Origin: Epiperipatus broadwayi
Taxonomy: Eukaryota; Onychophora; Udeonychophora; Euonychophora; Peripatidae
DNA length: 64,000 nt
Direction: 5' to 3'
Assembly: GCA_028023455.1 (NCBI GenBank)
Contig: JAQFVV010012986.1
Span: forward strand, 198,501 to 262,500
The notes below the pieces were generated by a model. The model made no database searches, was not told the origin of the DNA, and saw only the letters and a list, made by a program, of their open reading frames with translations. The first letter of the stretch is position 1; every line of letters begins with the position of its first letter. A program made the translations under genes and the position numbers. Of the stretch, positions 21,028 through 32,700 are shown piece by piece.

Positions 21028-23955
21028 GCCATTACAATTTGGTCACTAGCCAAATTTATAGTAATGTGCATGTAAGAAAGTGTAAAACAAAATCATCATC
21101 ACATTTTTATATAACCATAAAGGAAGTTATAGGGCATCCAAGTTTAAACCCTACAAGGTCCAGTTCTAAAAGCTTTAAACAGAGAGAGTGGGACAACAAT
21201 TATATGCTTTACTTGTTTGTGTGTTAATAAATCTCAAAAAGAGCAGCACACACATTTAATATTTAAATTTTCTGTTAAAAAGCAAAGTTATAATGCATAC
21301 GTATAGGCAGTGTATGTGTAAACTATTTAATTGTTTTATATTTCAAATATTCAACATTTTAACTTTCTTTAAAACTAACTTATGCTTGATCAATTCTAAT
21401 ATCTTATTCTATGCTTCTATTTTACTTTTCTCTAATTGTAATTGCGATTTAAAAGTTACAGATTCAATTAAATAATAGGGTTATAATTACTAAGCTAGCA
21501 ATTATATTATTTAATGTTAGTTTATGAATGATTTGAAATAATAAAGGATGTGTGTACATTACATACAGAAATTTACATTTATTAAATATTGAAAGAAAAG
21601 GAAGGATTAAATCTGTCAAATTATTTTTTTTGTACAATTTTATGTTAAAAGAGGAAATCTGTTTAATCAGATATCTATCTTTGTAGCAATTTTGTTTTTT
21701 TGTAAATGATTGTTTGTTACTTTGGGAGCTTAATTTGGGTGGGAACTCTAATTTTGAAATTGTCTTATCTTAAGATCTAAAGAAGGAAGCTCAAAAATTT
21801 GAAATGTTACCTAGATGTAAAAAAAGAAAGGAAATAAGGATTAAGTCTATTTTTTTAAAACAAAAGTGTCTGGAAAAAGGATTAAACTTTTCAGTGAAAA
21901 ATAATTTAGTTGAAAATAAATTAAAGATCTAATTAAAACGAATTTGTCCAAAAATAGCAAGTGACGCTATCTCTGATTGGTTAAGTTAGCTAAAAATTGG
22001 ATATAGAAAGCTGTCTGGAATTATTATTATTATTATTGTGATTATGATTCAGATTATTAGAATATTAAATTGAATGTTGAAAATATAAGAAATGGCTGGC
22101 TAGAAAAATTATATGTATGTCCCATCTTTTCTGGACCATCTGGGGAAGCTGCACATCACATAGGAAAGAAAAGATGTTTTGTCTAAAATAATATTCTACA
22201 CCTTTCAACTGACCAGAGAAATAAGATGTTTTTAATAGAAGAAAGAAAGCATTCACCTGCATTCGATGAAAGATGAATTAATCTACTGATAAATATTAAT
22301 CATCAAGTCCAATTAATTGTTCCAGCAACTGATTTTAAACTCAAGAAAATTTATAAATGTGAAAACAACCGCTGTATTTCATCCACTAAGAATCACGCTT
22401 GACAGGAAGAGAAGAAAAATTAATATAATGATTTCCAAATTGTCCACTAAAGCAAATAACCTCAATAGAGTCATCATCATCAAATAGTTATACACCTCAA
22501 GAAAGATTGTTCCCACATAAAACGGAAATGGTAGCTGCAGAAATATAGACACAATACAAGACAAGTTTGAACCCTTGGAAATTCGCCACAAACAAAAGAT
22601 CGGTAATATGACTTTTTATATCTATTTTCTTTATGATATCAGAGTCTTAATAAACATTTTAGCAATAAAGTGGTAAATTTTATTTAAAGAACTTTTAAAG
22701 ACTATTCAGATCGATTAAAACAAGAATGTCTTACTAATAATAACTTTGAGCTTCATAAATGATCTTGAATGTATCAAAATTATTTGTTTATTAATTTTAC
22801 AGTTATGAAAATATTAATGTGTAAAACAATTTTTTTTTCTTATGGTATTATGACTTTAGTTTTAACTAATATATTATTATTATTTTGGTTTTAAATAATA
22901 TTTTGTTATTATGGGATAAAACACGCACATACATAATGATATTTTTATATGTGTATAATTGCGAGTGAATGTGAAATAATGAGTGGTATTAGAATATTAG
23001 ATTATTTTGTTTCAAGTTAAGTATAGCATTTCAGAGGTAGAAGAGCGGGGGAGATAATGATTTAAAACTCTTTTCTAAGAACTTGCTCTTTCAATTCTAC
23101 TAACATTTTTTTTTAACATTCTACTTACATGTTAGATTTATAAAGTATGTGTGCTAATGAGCAGATAATATTTTTTTTTCCTTGAAATACTGTTCTCATG
23201 GAGTGAAAATCATGGTCAATGTGACATCCCACTTAATACAATATACATTTGAAGGAAAGGGGGAAGAACTTGAAATTAATCTGATGATTGTAATATAATC
23301 AATTATTATCATTATTATTATTCATGTCAATTTTCATGTTTCTCTAGAAATTTTTATGTATATGTTAGAAATGCAGTAATAAATATTAGTTTGTTTTATT
23401 GAACGAGGTGTATATATTTCATTAAGTGTAGTCTTTGTTAAGTGTGATTATTCATCATCATCAGTGGTGGAATATTAGTTATTTAAGATATAAGTAAATA
23501 TGCTAAAATTAAGCAATAATTATGAATTTCTTTATAAAAATTAGTTTTATGTTTAGGCTTAGTCCTAGAGATGTAGTTGAAACCCTTGTCATTATCGTTA
23601 TTATCATCATCATCATCATCATCAACGTTTTAATTAATGAGCTGTTTAGCTGTTTAAAGGCCATAAATAAATATTGATTTTTTAATATTTAGTGATTTCT
23701 TAGTATTATTATAACCACATCCCGTCATCTATTTCATGCAAGGATGAGTGAATTGCCATCCTAAATTAGTTATATATAATCTGAGCTAGTAAACTTATAA
23801 AAATATTGAAACACATTTGTTATGTTAAGATCTGAGAAATGATTTATGTCTAATATACTCCACTTTGGTTTATAGATGTTTTACTTTTACCTAAATATTA
23901 GTGCATATAGTGATATGGCTCAAAAAGCAAAATCTCCCATTTTATTAGAAATAAA
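21025..23955. other. AT-rich, no gene recognised
   Basis: Nothing with coding character is visible. The 22080-22610 part is less AT-rich, with two short hydrophobic minus-strand frames that match nothing I recognise. A short ATC microsatellite lies at about 23600-23622. Confidence 0.45.
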
Positions 23956-23959
23956 GTAC

Positions 23960-24060
23960 CAAGAAGGGATTCAAACCCGGTACCTGTGAAAAGGTTATTA
24001 GATATAACCGTGTCTAGATTCAGATAATCTAGTGGCGTCCTGCTAGACCATATTCACTTT
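23960..24060 (-). repeat. tRNA-derived SINE
   Basis: The minus strand shows an A-box-like TGGTCTAGCAGG (about 24050) and a good B box in CCGGGTTTGAATCCC (about 23966-23980), the internal RNA polymerase III promoter. The body then continues into unrelated AT-rich sequence. Spacing between the boxes is longer than in a true tRNA. Confidence 0.7.
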
Positions 24061-24318
24061 GTATTTGTTTAAACATGCACTTAACATCAAACCAAGAAAT
24101 GAAAGTGGATAAAACCTACTGTCTGTATACCTGAGTTATAATACTTGTTATTAATAATTTGTTTATAATTATTGATATTTGGATATTGAGAAATCCAACA
24201 TTATTTTAAATATTATGATCTTATATATTGTAGACTACTCAGGTATGGAAATAGTTATTTGATCAACCTTTAATTTTGTTACAATGAACTCCTTTACTTA
24301 GTTATTTCTTTTGATCTT

Positions 24319-24425
24319 CATTAATTATGTTACAATATATATATAATATAGTCATCCATTATAAATTTTATTCATTAATTATGTTACAATATATATATAA
24401 TATAGTCATCCATTATAAATTTTAA
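24319..24425. repeat. 54-base tandem duplication
   Basis: Two adjacent copies, starting CATTAATTATGTTACAATAT at 24319 and 24373, differ little if at all. The second copy ends in TTATAAATTTTAA, which is also found at the far end of the next element. Confidence 0.9.
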
Positions 24426-24449
24426 ACCAGCAAGCATCACATGATCACA

Positions 24450-24501
24450 TTTCCACACTGACGAAGGCCACAAGCCAGAAACTAGTCTGGGAATATTGGA
24501 T
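24450..24501 (+). ncRNA. Hammerhead ribozyme-like motif, F1 copy 1
   Basis: Core CTGACGA (24458) is followed by AGGC-CACAA-GCCA (stem II, with one A:A at its base), then GAAAC, TAGTC (stem III of three bases, GUC cleavage triplet) and TGGG. The 5' strand of stem I differs from copy 2 and pairs poorly, so this copy is probably at a truncated end. Confidence 0.55.
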
Positions 24502-24900
24502 GAGTAGGAATTAGATAGGGATTTTATGCACAAGCCTTCTGGCATCCATTGATTACTCTGTTTAGCACAGGTGGCACTACTATATGGAGTTTTGCTTTGC
24601 TTTGTTTATAAACAGTTATGTGCTAGTATTGGAGATGTGATCATGTGATGCTTGTTGGTTTAACACCAATCCTGCCTAATAGGGTTAGTGGTGGCTATGG
24701 TTGTTAAAGAGCCAAAGACACCAAAATATATGGGTGCTGAACTGAGTTCAGACCCTATGACTATATAAGCTATTGAGCTTAGATTGAAAATATTTTTTGT
24801 GTTTTCAATTTCATGCTCATAGTTTTGTAGTTAAGTAGAGATAAAGGGTGTTTGCTAGAGGGTTGCATTAGATCCTAAGATCTAGATGCAGTGCTCTCAG

Positions 24901-24959
24901 ATCCAAAGCTCCTCACTGACGAAGGCCACAAGCCAGAAACTAATCTGGGGATATTGGAT
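24901..24959 (+). ncRNA. Hammerhead ribozyme-like motif, F1 copy 2
   Basis: Stem I: CTCA pairs with TGGG, and further out ATCCAA pairs with TTGGAT. The core is CTGACGA, stem II is GGC/GCC with loop CACAA, and GAAA is followed by a three-base stem III and an AUC cleavage triplet. The order stem I-CTGANGA-stem II-GAAA-stem III-NUH-stem I is that of a type-I hammerhead. The extra A:A at the base of stem II is a departure from the textbook G-C pair. Confidence 0.65.
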
Positions 24960-25141
24960 GAGTAGGCATTAGATAGGGATTTTATGCACAAGCCTTCTGG
25001 CATCCATTGATTGCTCTGTTTAGCACAGGTGGCATTACTATATGGAGTTTTGCTTTGCTTTGTTTATAAATTTTAACTCAATCAGAATTTAATATATTTT
25101 AATATGCAAATAAAAAAAATCTGATTGAATTAGAATTTATA

Positions 25142-25515
25142 ATGGACTACTATATTATATATATACAAACACACTTAAACAGATCCAAACATCAAATCTA
25201 TATTTTTGAAACACGAGATCGACTCGGGCCACAATTTCAATCCATTTAATATTAAAGTCATTTGCGCTGAGCACTGTGATCGAAAAAGAAAATATAAAGA
25301 GGTGTAATTTATTGCAAATAACATCCAAGTGATAAACAAGAAAGACTCATACATTGCATTATCATGCAAATGGTATATTTAAATGTATAAACTTATTTAA
25401 CTTATAAATTTTATTTTCTATACATCCATATTAATTCTATGAATATAGACAACCTGGTCGACAGTAGTGCTAAACTGTAAATTTTAAAGAATAATAAATT
25501 TAAAATCTTTCCAGC
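25142..25515 (-). repeat. Dispersed repeat R9, copy 2
   Basis: The inverted-orientation counterpart of 9180-9590. Both end at a TA-rich microsatellite beside CACACTTAAACAGATCC. Small indels separate the copies. No coding frame is seen. Confidence 0.75.
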
Positions 25516-25808
25516 ATTGTGTTCCATCACTATTCATCTAGTTCTTTTAAAGATTTTACTGAATAGATATATGCACTTATTAAAAAAATCGTTGTATTCC
25601 AAAGAATCAAGAAACAGTTTAAAACTATATTTTTTGTTGCCAGGCTAATATAGAAAACTATCATGAACAAAGAGTATATATAAAATTGAAATGCAAACTC
25701 TTCAGAATCTATAGCACATAGAATAATCAATTATTTTTTGAGTTTGCAATGATTTTAATCATCATTGATGTTTTTAGCATGTAAAATTTGTTTATTGGCT
25801 CGACTTAA

Positions 25809-26979
25809 AGGTAGTTTTATAATAGCGTGTTGAAACCACGGGAGACCGTAGTATGTTTGTAAACAAAGATAAATATAATGTTGCCGGGGCGGAGGTTTTT
25901 TTTTTTGGGGGGGGGAGGGTGTTTATCACATTTAAAAGTAATATCAAATAAATTTTTTTAACAAAAGAATGCATAAATCAAAAAATGAATTTCAAAAATT
26001 ACATAATGTTTATTCTTTTCATTACTTATATTTTCAAGCCCGGGGGGGGGGGGTTGTTTATCACATTTAAAAGTAATATCAAATCTCAATTTTTAACAAA
26101 AAAAAATACATAAATCAAAATGAATTTTAAAATGTAATTACTTTTTATTCTTTTCATTACTTTTATTTTCGGTTTGGTACGAAATCACCTTTTTTTTTTT
26201 TAAATTACAAATAAATATATTTCCATTTAACAGTAACATTTACAACAAAAACTCGACCTTTTTTTTCGGGAGGATGACGACAATTCTTAACAAAACGGGG
26301 TAACGCAACTCGAAGATTGACAAACTTTTTATGGTAATTACAAAAACAAATATATACAGCAATTAAAAACAACTTTTTTTCCTCTTCAGGAACAATATGC
26401 ATGCAGCTTCAAGCTCTTTTCTTTGATAACCCTTCCAGCAGTCAGAGAACTTTGACATTCGGAAACTTTCCTATTTCAGCCATTTGATTAAGCTCTGTTA
26501 TTCTTGCAGAAATGTGACTTAGAGCGTGATTTGATCCAAATCGCGCTTGCACCTACACTTGCCGAATTTTTTGAGCAGGAAATCTGGGCTACGAAAGTAT
26601 GAGACTATGCTCATAATTGTTAGTAGACATTCATAAAACATGGGAGATAGAGGAGGAGATGGTCTTAATGAATATTAAAATAGTTTTGACATTCGGAATT
26701 CCAGCCACCCTCAAATAATACTGTACCCAAAAGTGAAATGTGATCGCACATGAAAAATGCGTAACACAAATCTGAGCTGTAAGCTGACACCATAGCTTCT
26801 GTGGCAGATTAAACTTCATGTTTATGTGCATTAGCATAGAAATAGATACAGCCACCATATATCAATGGACTATTTCTAGGCTTACGCATTAGAAATAGAA
26901 CGTTCGATAGCGGAGGCTGCCTGAACGACATATTTCTGTGTCCCTCAGGCGGTTTCAACACGCTATTATAAAACTACCC
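25809..26979. mobile_element. TTAA-flanked non-autonomous DNA transposon
   Basis: Terminal inverted repeats of 29 bases (GGTAGTTTTATAATAGCGTG... at the left, its complement ending at 26979) are bounded on both sides by TTAA (25805-25808 and 26980-26983). TTAA target duplication is the hallmark of piggyBac-type elements. The 1.17-kb interior has no transposase-like frame. It does contain a G-tract tandem duplication (25897-26170) and a less AT-rich right part (26400-26960). Family assignment rests only on the target site; the termini do not start with the usual CCC. Confidence 0.8.
25897..26170. repeat. Tandem duplication led by long G tracts
   Basis: Two copies of about 140 bases each begin with a run of 9-12 G (25897-25915 and 26041-26053), followed by TTTATCACATTTAAAAGTAA and ending near TATTCTTTTCATTACTT. 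The pair lies inside the TTAA element. Long G runs could form quadruplexes and may be assembly-sensitive. Confidence 0.8.
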
Positions 26980-26983
26980 TTAA

Positions 26984-27315
26984 AAATAATAATTATGAAA
27001 TTACAATTGAATATTTAGAGAATAAAGATATTTCTCATTTTCAGTTTAATGAATATTATTAAATACACATAGCTGAATATATATGAGGTTTAAAATGAGA
27101 CATCATCTTTAACAGCTAAATATTCAATTATAATTTCAGAATGATTTATGGCATATTTATATCAGGCTAATACACCAATTTCACTGTCTATTTCCAAGCA
27201 TTATTGATCCATTCTACTCTTTGCATTTGTTGGCATATTGTTTATACATAACTTCCTGAGGTTTTTGAAACTTCTGTTTTATTTCCATAAGCATACATAT
27301 TTAATATACATATAT
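26984..27315. other. AT-rich spacer
   Basis: No gene seen. The segment TAACAGCTAAATATTCAAT near 27110 is the complement of a nearby string at 27005, making a weak inverted repeat. Confidence 0.4.
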
Positions 27316-27480
27316 GTTGCTTTTATTGATATGAACTTGGCATTTGACTTAGTTAATGGAGGTAGTTTTTAGAAATGTATGATATGAGTGGGTTATCCAT
27401 AGAAATTTATTTACATAGTTGCTAAATAATAATGTGAGAAATGCTCAAAAAAAGATCTACAGATTTTTTATTTATTAATG
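27316..27480 (+). mobile_element. Eroded LINE reverse transcriptase fragment
   Basis: The frame reads AFIDMNLAFDLVNGG, matching the [FY]-[IL]-D-x-x-x-A-F-D-x-V box that carries the first catalytic Asp of non-LTR reverse transcriptases, and then LEMYDMSGLSIEI with stops beyond. Too short to assign a clade. Confidence 0.5.
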
Positions 27481-28794
27481 TTTTGAATGATAATTATAAA
27501 AAAAATTGTTATAGCAATTAATGTTCAAAAACTGGAATTATTATATAAGCCCATGATGAAAAAAAATCTTCACAAACTTTTGACTTAATTGGTTATCATT
27601 GTGCAAAGGTGGATGAATATAAATGTATTGGGTAGAATTAATTTTAGGTAATGATATTAAGTTTGCATGTTGAAGGGTAAGAGAATCTGGTGGCATAAAG
27701 TGTAGCATATTTCATCACAGTTGCACAATTTTTTCAGCTAAGCTGGTTTTATATAGAATATTATGTTGTCTTATTTATCAAATAAAAGTGAAATATGTAT
27801 ATCTCATAACAAAACAACATAAATGCACTGGAAATTTTCATTTAAACTTTCTCTGGTAGAGAGTGTTTCCAGTGAAAACTGGTTCTCTCTCCAATCTGCA
27901 TGAAGTGCTGTCTCAGAATCAATATATTTTATAGTATTATAGTTTAGCTATGTCTGGGTCATGAGTTACAATATGAAATGTGCAGTATGCTTTGTACCTT
28001 AATCCATGCTGGAACAATTCCTTATCATTAAATTTTGTTTTAAATTGGAAAAAATTGCTATTGAAATGTTGGAAATAATTTAAAGTGTATGACAGGACAA
28101 TCATAAATTGTGAGAATATTTTTAATGTTTTTCAAGATTTTGTGATGGTAATAAGAATCTTCAAGATGGTCTGCAAAAGTATGAAACACACTGTCATATT
28201 TCATGTTATGACTTGTGGTCCAGACATGTTAGCATCTTCAAATTTTTGTAATGAGTAGCTAAATTATGTCATAAGTTGATTCTAAGATGACAATGCAGGC
28301 TGTTTGGTGGAACCATTCATCCTTTCGCTAGGACTTACTGTATATTTTTTAAAATGCAATGGTGAGATTTTAAAATCAATTACTATGTTCTTCAATTTTC
28401 TGGATATGAAGACATATCATTATAATATATTTTTGGTAAACTTGAAAATGGTTTTTATAGAAAAGATAGATCCCATTTATATTTTTTAAAAGTCACATTA
28501 AAAATGTTATATTTTTATTGGAGGATATGGTTGAGAAAAAATAGTTGAATATAACAATTAATTAAGAAGTTGAATTTTTATGGAATGTTTGTTGCAAAAG
28601 AAATTAAAAAGACTGTCACAATTTATCCAATAACCACTAAAGGACAATCATGATATATATGCATATTATTTGTGCTTTGTGGATTATGTAATCTTTACAA
28701 AAACCCATTTTTCACTTCTTTATCTTTCCTTTTTTTTTTTTTAACAAAAATGACCATGTTTGCTTATGATTGCTACTAACAATATATTTAATTA

Positions 28795-29095
28795 GAAGGA
28801 CTTAAATTCAAATTTTCAAGCTCCCCACAGCTATCCACTCCATTTTATATATGTGAAGCTTTCCATAAAAGTTTGAAGATTTGCTATTTTAATATGGCAC
28901 TGATTGTATAAATATGTGGGAGATGGGGATCTGGACCAACAGATGAGTGCTGGTTCAGCACGAAATACATATATTGGAGATCATTTATTTATCTTATCTT
29001 TTTGACATGTATGTGGTCATGTGTATCAGTTGTATAAGATAGAGTGGATAGCTGTGGAGAATGTGAAAGTCTGAGTTTAAGTCCTTCTAATCACA
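28795..29095. repeat. Inverted repeat carrying a hammerhead motif, family F3
   Basis: The outer arms, AGAAGGACTTAAATTCAAAT (28795) and its diverged complement ending at about 29095, share the internal block CCACAGCTATCCACTC / GAGTGGATAGCTGTGG. The F3 hammerhead lies between them in the plus orientation. The unit resembles the copies at 39.1-39.8 kb downstream of the ribozyme (CATGTGTATCAGTTGTATAAGATAG). Confidence 0.7.
28928..28982 (+). ncRNA. Hammerhead ribozyme-like motif, F3 (28.9 kb)
   Basis: Stem I is GATCT with AGATC plus CCAA with TTGG. The core is CAGATGA (one change from CTGATGA). Stem II GTGCTG-GTT-CAGCAC pairs perfectly. GAAA is followed by a three-base stem III (ATA/TAT), and cleavage would fall after AUA, directly before TTGG. 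The second core base change (C-A for C-T) probably inactivates this copy. Confidence 0.7.
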
Positions 29096-29636
29096 TTGAA
29101 TTTGGTATAGATAAGATACAAGTATTTAAATATTACTAACAATATAAATATTTAAATATTATATATGCTTGCATGTTTTTGGCTTCTATTGTGTATGTGG
29201 TGCTTGATATTGGTATTATGGATTTTACTTATCATCATCTGAGTAAAAAAAAAAATAAGGCAATAATTTTTGCTATAATAACAGATAATAGACTACACAT
29301 CATTTGTTGTGGAGTTTAGCTGTTGATTATTTCATCCAAAACAAAATTTAACATGGAAAAAAAACTGATGACGCATGATTATGTTGATTTTTTTAATATT
29401 TTTTTTTATTAGTATGCTTTTTAACAACTTTTTTTTTGATTTTTCATCACATGTGGTAATGCAATCTGTGCAAATTATTCATGGGAATGAAACCAAACGC
29501 CATATTTACATCTTTTCTCTGTGAAAATCTTCATTTTAGCATATTATACATATATATAAATTGTTAATAACTGTCTATTATTAACAATATCTTCTATGCA
29601 GTCAGTACTACTAACATTTTTATTATTTAATTTTAG
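29096..29636. other. AT-rich intron-like sequence
   Basis: Leads to the TTTAATTTTAG acceptor of the next exon. No other feature is recognised. Confidence 0.5.
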
Positions 29637-29794
29637 GTTTAAATATTCCAAAACGTGGGGAAACAGCTTATCCTAAAGATGCATATGAGCATGGCTGGTG
29701 CGGAACTGGAGAGACTTTAAAAAAGTTAATGCATTTTTCCTCTCTTAATTTAATTATGACAGTGATTGATAAACACTTAAATCAGCATAAGTAA
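29637..29794 (+). CDS. Ammonium transporter, C-terminal exon (partial gene)
   Basis: After TATTATTTAATTTTAG the frame (phase 1, completing a Gly codon) reads LNIPKRGETAYPKDAYEHGW and continues to a TAA at 29792-29794, 51 codons in all. The GxDxxxHGExAYP pattern is the conserved cytosolic tail of AMT/MEP ammonium transporters (GLDVNSHGENAY in bacterial AmtB). This tail contacts the neighbouring subunit and is needed for transport. The invariant-like His is Arg here (KRGE). The rest of the protein is not seen upstream in good condition; the only same-strand homologous exon is the broken one at 6513. It is therefore either the last exon of a gene whose other exons I missed, or a survivor of a dead copy. 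No poly(A) signal was assigned. Confidence 0.75.
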
Positions 29795-32700
29795 ATAACA
29801 TCTGTTATATATCATTCAATCTTATCTTTAGTTGATTAAGAAACCATACCTTAGATATTCATGATGGATAATTTTTTTATGAAATCTAAAATGAACAAAT
29901 TATTAATTTGGTAATTTCACGTTAATAATCACAATATTCAAAATGTCTTTATATACACTATTATGTCTTCATCTGCATATCTATCCAAATATTTATTTAT
30001 TTAGTTAGTTATTTTTCAGATAATCCTGGTTTATCCACACACGTTTTTTTTAATAATGACCACACAATTATAAATTAATTTTTGTAAATTTATTATCTCT
30101 TTAAAAATATCTGTAAATTAATTTTTGAATCGTTAAATTTACAAATATTAATTAAAAAATTATGTATATCTTTATATTAATTTACATTCTTACATAAGTA
30201 TCTGTTTTTTTTTTATAAATTAAAAAAAATGTTATGTGTATTAAATATACTTTGCTATATCCTTTTATTCCTTATATGCAACATTTTATTTAACTACTTG
30301 TCTATATTTTTACATATATACATATTTATATTTTAGAAAAAGAAATAACTTTAACAAAATGAGTTTAGAAACATTTATTTAAACAAAAGCTTTATATATA
30401 TATAAAAAGGTATCTCCATTAAAACAGATGAAAATGAATTCCATAACATTTGAAATTTTTTCATCCAACTAAAAATAAACTTTATAGATTCTTAAAAATA
30501 AATTATATGAAAATATTTTGATTGGTAAAAATATAAATTGCTTTTTCAGTTAATACAACAATAAAACAAATAAAAACTTTATAGAAAAAAAAATCTCATT
30601 TCATGTACATTGAAAGATAACTGATGATCACTTGTAAATATCAGAAGCTTAGCCAGAAGGTACCTGAAATCAAGAATATCACATGATCACCGTTAAAAGT
30701 TATTTACCATAACTTGTTAACTTCTTATCATATATAGAAATAAAATATTTATAACCTGCGTTAATCTGTTTGCTTTCAATTTAAAAATAGCAACGAAATA
30801 CATTTCATAAATTTATTATATTCATTTAACTCTATTAGAAATCTTACTTAAAAAACTTCACTTATTAAAGATGTAAAGCTTTTTTCCAAAGTTATGTCAT
30901 GAGATTTTAAAATTATCTTTTTGATAAATAATGTAATTAATAATGATAATAGATCAATTGTGAATGTTTGATTATTCAAATACCTAAACCTGTATGAAAT
31001 ATCCTCATTAGAGGCAATATATTAAAAGTCAATAAGATGTTTACACACACATATGTATAAACCAAACATGCATACCACTAAATAGGTTATTTTAATATGA
31101 TATCAGAGGTTGTATATATATATATTAGAGTGATTTGATTGGCTGGTTAGTTAAACCTTGTTTGAATAAGTTTATATATGTATTGATTTTTCATTTCTTA
31201 TAGTCATTTTTTTTTTGAGAATTATATGACTATAATGTTGTCAAAAAATTATAAACACTTAATCAATCGAATTATAAATAAATTGAAATAATGAATAACT
31301 CATTTGTATACAGTTTAATTTAATATTATCAAATTAATTTTGTTTACTGTCACATGATTATTTTTTTAAATGGCATCTTGAGAAAGTTCATACGTGAACA
31401 AAATTTGATTTGATGATATTAAATTGTTTATAAACAAGTTGTCTATTATTTCAATTTATTTATAATTTGATTGATTAAGCATTGATTTTTTATATATATT
31501 TATTATAAACCAAAATAAAAGTTGAATTTACATCTTATTATTTATTTCAAGTAATAAAATTTAAAATATATTGTATTATTTTCAAGTGTCTTTTTTTTTA
31601 AAAAAAAAAAAGTGATAATAGATTTCTGGTGAAGATTGGAAATTCTAAATTTTGTCGTGGTAAAGTTTTATTTTGATTTTAAAAACTATTTCCAAAGAAA
31701 GTATTACACTTTGTTTTTCAATAACTTATTCAATTTTTTATAAGGATATCAGGGTTAATCTCTGGTATATATATTTACACACATTAAAAAGTAAAAAATA
31801 TTAAAAGTAATTATTTTTAATGTTTAAATTATAGTTGTAAAAATATTTTTTAAAAACTGTAGAGCTTCTCGGATTATTAATAAGCAAATTCTTTTAAAAT
31901 AATATCTATGATACAAATGTTATAAAAAGCATAGAAATGACAAAAAAAATTAATACAGATATGCAAAGCATATCATATACTACATTAGATTGGTTTTAAT
32001 GATAAACAGAAATAATCAAAAGCTTTCTTAAAAGCTGAAGCAGAAAATAATACATTTATTGTGATTACAATAGTTGTTATAAAAATATGAGATTATATAA
32101 TATCAGTTAGTAATCATGAAAAAATAAAACATTGTACAATCAACTGGAATAAGCTCTCAGAAACACTCAATTTAGAAGTCAAATATAAATATTAATTGCT
32201 TATCCAAAAGTTAATTGTTATTTCAAATTATAAACAATATTATAGCATAAAAAAGGATTTAAGGATCTATAAAATACCAAATTGTAAAAAAGACACTGAA
32301 ATAAGTTAAAGATAATTCTAATATTGCTTCATAAAAAGAAAAAAATATTAAAAACATTAATAAATCTTAGCTGCACCAAAATGCATTAATATTTTCAATA
32401 TTTTTTTCTATTTAAGATGCAGTATTAAATTACTTTTAATTTCTTAAAATATAAAAACTTGAACAAATTTAATACCAGTAATTGAAATTTTTTTTTACAA
32501 AAATGAAGTCTTGGGGGGGGGGGTGTAATTTAATACTGGCAATATCAAAAAGTACAGATGAAAAGCTGATTCAATAATTAAATTAGTTGATTAAAGTCAT
32601 TATTATAAAATCCATACCAACTTAATATAACTAAATCTCATACTAATACCCCCACCCCCAATGAATAATAGGTTCAGATAAAATTATAAAAATGTATGTT

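Larger units (their letters stand above)
24414..25079 (+). mobile_element. Hammerhead-bearing tandem element, family F1 (Penelope/retrozyme-like)
   Basis: Two head-to-tail copies of a roughly 150-base segment (24458-24610 and 24916-25067) are separated so that the repeat period is 458 bases. Each starts with a hammerhead motif and ends TTGCTTTGCTTTGTTTATAA. The whole is flanked by TTATAAATTTTAA (about 24414-24426 and 25066-25079), a plausible 13-bp target duplication. The first bases (GCAAGCATCACATGATCAC) recur inverted at about 24640-24660. There is no open frame, so it is non-autonomous. The layout resembles Penelope-like terminal repeats and animal retrozymes. Further copies are at 33962-34318 and 53690-53800. 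Confidence 0.75.

Noticed and set aside
20406-21071. 221-codon frame on the minus strand
   Set aside because: It reads through the N gap and a TA microsatellite; artefact.
27840-27900. Hairpin around GAGAGTGTTTCCAGTGAAAA as a possible structured RNA
   Set aside because: Stem is short and interrupted, with no recurrence in the window.
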